DNA of 39,149 nucleotides from Bacteroidales bacterium (GTDB taxonomy: Bacteria > Bacteroidota > Bacteroidia > Bacteroidales > UBA12481). The translations under genes were made by a program, and so were the position numbers. The stretch spans positions 1 to 39,149 of the forward strand of contig JAGLDP010000102.1 in assembly GCA_023145515.1 (NCBI GenBank). Direction: 5' to 3'. Under the pieces are notes generated by a model, which was not told where the DNA came from, ran no database searches, and was given only the letters and a program-made list of their open reading frames with translations. The stretch's first letter is position 1. Every line of letters starts with the position of its first letter. Shown here one piece after another: positions 36,076 to 39,149 of this stretch.

Positions 36076-36888
36076 TTAGAAATATTTAGACATACTTTTT
36101 TGCAGGCTTGCAGCAGCTAATCCGGCTTTTTCACTAAAATCAGCTTCGTCAGATGCAAAGATAATACCCCTGGAGCTGTTTATAAGTAAGCCACCTGTAG
36201 AATTTTGTCCTGATTCAATCACAGACTCTAAATCTCCTCCCTGGGCACCAACTCCAGGCACAAGGAAAAAATTATCAGGAGCAAGCTCCCGAATACTCTG
36301 AAGATATTCAGATTGGGTAGCTCCAACTACAAACATCAGATTATCAGGATTACCCCAACTCATACTTGATTGAATAACCTCCTCATACAAGAACGTTGAT
36401 CCAATTAATTGCTTTTTCTCAAAATCTTCAGCTCCCCTGTTTGACGTTAAAGCCAGGATAATAACCCATTTATCAGGATAATCCAGGAAAGGTTCAATAG
36501 AATCACGCCCCATATATGGCGATAGGGTTATGGCATCAAAATCAAAATGCACAAAAAAAGCACGGGCATATTGATTGGCTGTATTACCAATATCTCCACG
36601 CTTGGCATCAGCAATAATAAAAAGAGAGGGATCAACTGATCTAATATAATCAACAGTCTTTTCAAGGCTTATCAAGCCTTTAGAACCAAGAGCCTCGTAG
36701 AATGCCAGGTTAGGCTTATAGGCAACAGCATATTCATGAGTGGCATCAACTATTTCTTTGTTAAACCTGAAAATAGGATCAGGATCATTTTTAACAACAG
36801 CAGGAAGCTTCTGGATATCTGAATCTAATCCGACGCATAGGAAGGATTTTTTCTTGTGTATCTCCTGATAGATTTCTCTTCTGTTCAT
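36076..36888 (-). CDS. pyrF: orotidine 5'-phosphate decarboxylase
   Basis: LCVGLDSDIQKLP, AYKPNLAFYEALG, IADAKRGDIGNTA, VPGVGAQGGDLESV. Confidence 0.94.
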   Translation of the reverse strand: MNRREIYQEIHKKKSFLCVGLDSDIQKLPAVVKNDPDPIFRFNKEIVDATHEYAVAYKPNLAFYEALGSKGLISLEKTVDYIRSVDPSLFIIADAKRGDIGNTANQYARAFFVHFDFDAITLSPYMGRDSIEPFLDYPDKWVIILALTSNRGAEDFEKKQLIGSTFLYEEVIQSSMSWGNPDNLMFVVGATQSEYLQSIRELAPDNFFLVPGVGAQGGDLESVIESGQNSTGGLLINSSRGIIFASDEADFSEKAGLAAASLQKSMSKYF

Positions 36889-36895
36889 TACCTTT

Positions 36896-37969
36896 TTATA
36901 TGCCCGAAGCCTTCAAACGTTCAATATTTTCAGCAATGGTCAATTTATCAATAATTTCCTGAATATTACCATCTAAAATCGAAGGGAGATTATACAGAGT
37001 AAAAGTAATTCTATGGTCTGTCATTCTTCCCTGAGGGTAATTGTATGTACGAATCTTAGCTGAACGATCTCCTGTTGAAACCATAGTCTTCCTTTTTGAA
37101 GTAATATCATCCATATACTTCTGATACTCAAGATTATACAATCTAGTCCGGAGTTCCACCATGGCTTTATCTTTATTCTTAATCTGAGATTTCTGATCCT
37201 GACAAGTAACTACAATACCAGAAGGCTCATGCGTCAGACGTATAGCAGAATATGTTGTATTCACAGATTGGCCTCCCGGACCGGATGAGCAGTAAGTATC
37301 TACTCTAATATCACTTGGAATAAGCTGAATATCAAACTCCTCAGCTTCTGGCAATACAGCTACACTGGCAGCAGAAGTGTGTACTCTGCCCTGTGTTTCT
37401 GTTTGCGGAACTCTTTGTACGCGATGCACTCCTGATTCATACTTCATTACTCCATAAACTCCTGCTCCGGATACTTTAAAGATAATTTCCTTGAACCCAC
37501 CTGAGGTTCCTTCTGTTTGATTATTCAAGCTAATTTTCCACCCCTTGATATCACAATACTTTGTGTACATACGAAAAAGATCTCCGGCAAAAATACTGGC
37601 TTCATCACCACCTGCACCTGCCCTGATCTCAACTATCGCATTTTTTCCATCCTCTGGATCTACAGGCAATAGTAAGAACTTAATCTCTTCTTCCATATCC
37701 TTCCTTTTGGTAGTCAGCTGATCAAGTTCTTCTTTAGCCATCTCACGGAGCTCACCATCTTTTTCCTCATCCAGAATCTGCTTAGAAGAGCTGATATTAC
37801 TTAAGATATTGCTGTATTCATGATACGCTTTTACCACTTTTTCAAGTCCTTTATACTCTTTACTTAACTTGACATAGCGCTTCATGTCTTTGATAATATC
37901 AGGCTCTGTTATCAATCTGCCCACTTCTTCAAAGCGATCGGCTACGCCTTTTAGTTTTTCTAGTAACAT
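36896..37969 (-). CDS. prfA: peptide chain release factor 1
   Basis: EIRAGAGGDEASIFAGDLFRMY, GVHRVQRVPQTETQGRVHTSAASVAVLPE, SSGPGGQSVNTTYSAIRLTH; GGQ motif. Confidence 0.97.
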   Translation of the reverse strand: MLLEKLKGVADRFEEVGRLITEPDIIKDMKRYVKLSKEYKGLEKVVKAYHEYSNILSNISSSKQILDEEKDGELREMAKEELDQLTTKRKDMEEEIKFLLLPVDPEDGKNAIVEIRAGAGGDEASIFAGDLFRMYTKYCDIKGWKISLNNQTEGTSGGFKEIIFKVSGAGVYGVMKYESGVHRVQRVPQTETQGRVHTSAASVAVLPEAEEFDIQLIPSDIRVDTYCSSGPGGQSVNTTYSAIRLTHEPSGIVVTCQDQKSQIKNKDKAMVELRTRLYNLEYQKYMDDITSKRKTMVSTGDRSAKIRTYNYPQGRMTDHRITFTLYNLPSILDGNIQEIIDKLTIAENIERLKASGI

Positions 37970-37970
37970 T

Positions 37971-37998
37971 ATTCTGTGATTCTGTGATTCTGTGATTC
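37971..37998. repeat. 8-bp tandem repeat ATTCTGTG x3 plus ATTC
   Basis: ATTCTGTGATTCTGTGATTCTGTGATTC, ends 1 nt before the prfA start codon. Confidence 0.95.
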
Positions 37999-38021
37999 GA
38001 CGTTATACCTCAGGAAAAGAG

Positions 38022-39149
38022 CTAATAAAAGAAATCGTCGTTTTCAGTTCTTATTGTCAGCTTCTTCCCTTCTGCTTCTTCACAGTACCCAACAATTCGG
38101 GCCTCCATATTAAACGTTGCAGCAATATCAATAATATCCTGTGCTCGTTCTGATGGCAGATACACTTCAAATCGGTGTCCCATATTAAAAACCTTGTACA
38201 TTTCCTGCCAGCTTGTTCCTGACTGCTCCTGAATTATTTTGAACAGGGGCGGAATAGGAAACAGGTTGTCTTTAACAATATGTAGGTTCTCAACAAAATT
38301 CAGCACTTTGGTTTGAGCACCACCAGAGCAATGAATCAGACCATGTATATCTTGTCTGAACTGATTCAAAACCTGCCTGATTACAGGAGCATAAGTACGA
38401 GTAGGAGATAAAACCAATTGTCCTGCATCAATTCCCAGTTCACTTATAGCGTCGGTTAGCTTCAAACTCCCTGAATAAACTAACTCTTCTGGTACATCAG
38501 GATCAAATGATTCAGAATATTTTTCAGCCAGATAATGATGAAAAACATCATGACGAGCGGAGGTCAGCCCATTACTGCCCATTCCACCATTATACACATC
38601 TTCATAACTTGCCTGTCCAAAAGAAGACAGTCCTACGATAACATCTCCAGCCTGAATTTTTTCATTACTAATCACATCTTTACGGGGCATGCGAGCAGTT
38701 ACTGTAGAGTCGACAATTACTGTACGCACCAGGTCACCAACATCAGCTGTTTCGCCACCGGTAAAGACCATATTCATTCCCCAGGAATTAAACTGTTCAA
38801 TCACCTCTGCTGTACCATTAATAATTGCAGAAATCACCTCTCCCGGAATAAGATTTTTATTTCTTCCGATGGTTGATGATACCAGGATATTATCCGTAGC
38901 TCCAACACAAATCAAATCATCGGTATTCATCACAATAGCATCCTGTGCTATTCCTTTCCACACTTTCAGATCACCAGTTTCTTTCCAATACAAATATGCC
39001 AAAGCTGATTTTGTACCAGCACCGTCAGCATGCATAATATTACAGTAGTCAGCATCGCCTGCTAAAATATCGGGAATAACTTTACAGAATGCATTCGGAA
39101 AAATTCCTTTATCGATGTTTTTTATTGCGTTATGTACATCTTCTTTAGA
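38022..39149 (-). CDS. purM: phosphoribosylformylglycinamidine cyclo-ligase (5' end truncated by window)
   Basis: frame stays open to the edge: SKEDVHNAIKNIDKGIFPNAFCKVIPDILAGDADYCNIMHADGAGTKSALAY...; FTGGETADVGDLVRT; NMGHRFEVYLP. Confidence 0.93.
   Translation of the reverse strand, partial: SKEDVHNAIKNIDKGIFPNAFCKVIPDILAGDADYCNIMHADGAGTKSALAYLYWKETGDLKVWKGIAQDAIVMNTDDLICVGATDNILVSSTIGRNKNLIPGEVISAIINGTAEVIEQFNSWGMNMVFTGGETADVGDLVRTVIVDSTVTARMPRKDVISNEKIQAGDVIVGLSSFGQASYEDVYNGGMGSNGLTSARHDVFHHYLAEKYSESFDPDVPEELVYSGSLKLTDAISELGIDAGQLVLSPTRTYAPVIRQVLNQFRQDIHGLIHCSGGAQTKVLNFVENLHIVKDNLFPIPPLFKIIQEQSGTSWQEMYKVFNMGHRFEVYLPSERAQDIIDIAATFNMEARIVGYCEEAEGKKLTIRTENDDFFY

Noticed and set aside
38535-39048. 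Plus-strand ORFs of 113 and 119 aa inside purM
   Set aside because: purM frame is intact and open to the window edge; these are antisense shadow ORFs.

Overview
Chromosomal segment from a Bacteroidota (probably Bacteroidales/Marinilabiliales-like) genome. Evidence: T9SS C-terminal sorting domains, many SPII lipoproteins, TAnnTTTG-type -7 promoter elements and no Shine-Dalgarno sites. Most of it is core metabolism and information processing: MqnE, RluD-like, Ddl, GcvP, Pcm, polyprenyl glycosylphosphotransferase, ElbB, arginine deiminase, SucC, SpoU methylase, BlaI/M56 pair, PNPase, RpsO, PyrF, PrfA and PurM (the last runs off the right edge). No rRNA, tRNA, CRISPR, IS element or phage module was recognised. 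The most interesting parts are: (i) a minus-strand run of four lipoproteins (29674-32743) in which a lipoprotein-anchored inhibitory-type serpin lies between two paralogous Cys-rich lipoproteins (NAGFNCCPE...CxCNCLYD...YPWG) and is followed by a third orphan lipoprotein; (ii) two dyads (AACTAA-N4-TTAGTT and ATCTAA-N4-TTAGTT) exactly 20 bp apart on the predicted blaI-M56 promoter; (iii) short 7-8 bp tandem repeats filling three intergenic spacers; (iv) symmetric or overlapping promoter designs, including a back-to-back palindromic -7 pair at 14818-14834 and a terminator/promoter/near-leaderless start arrangement at the deoxynucleoside kinase gene. All assignments come from reading the sequence; no database search was run.
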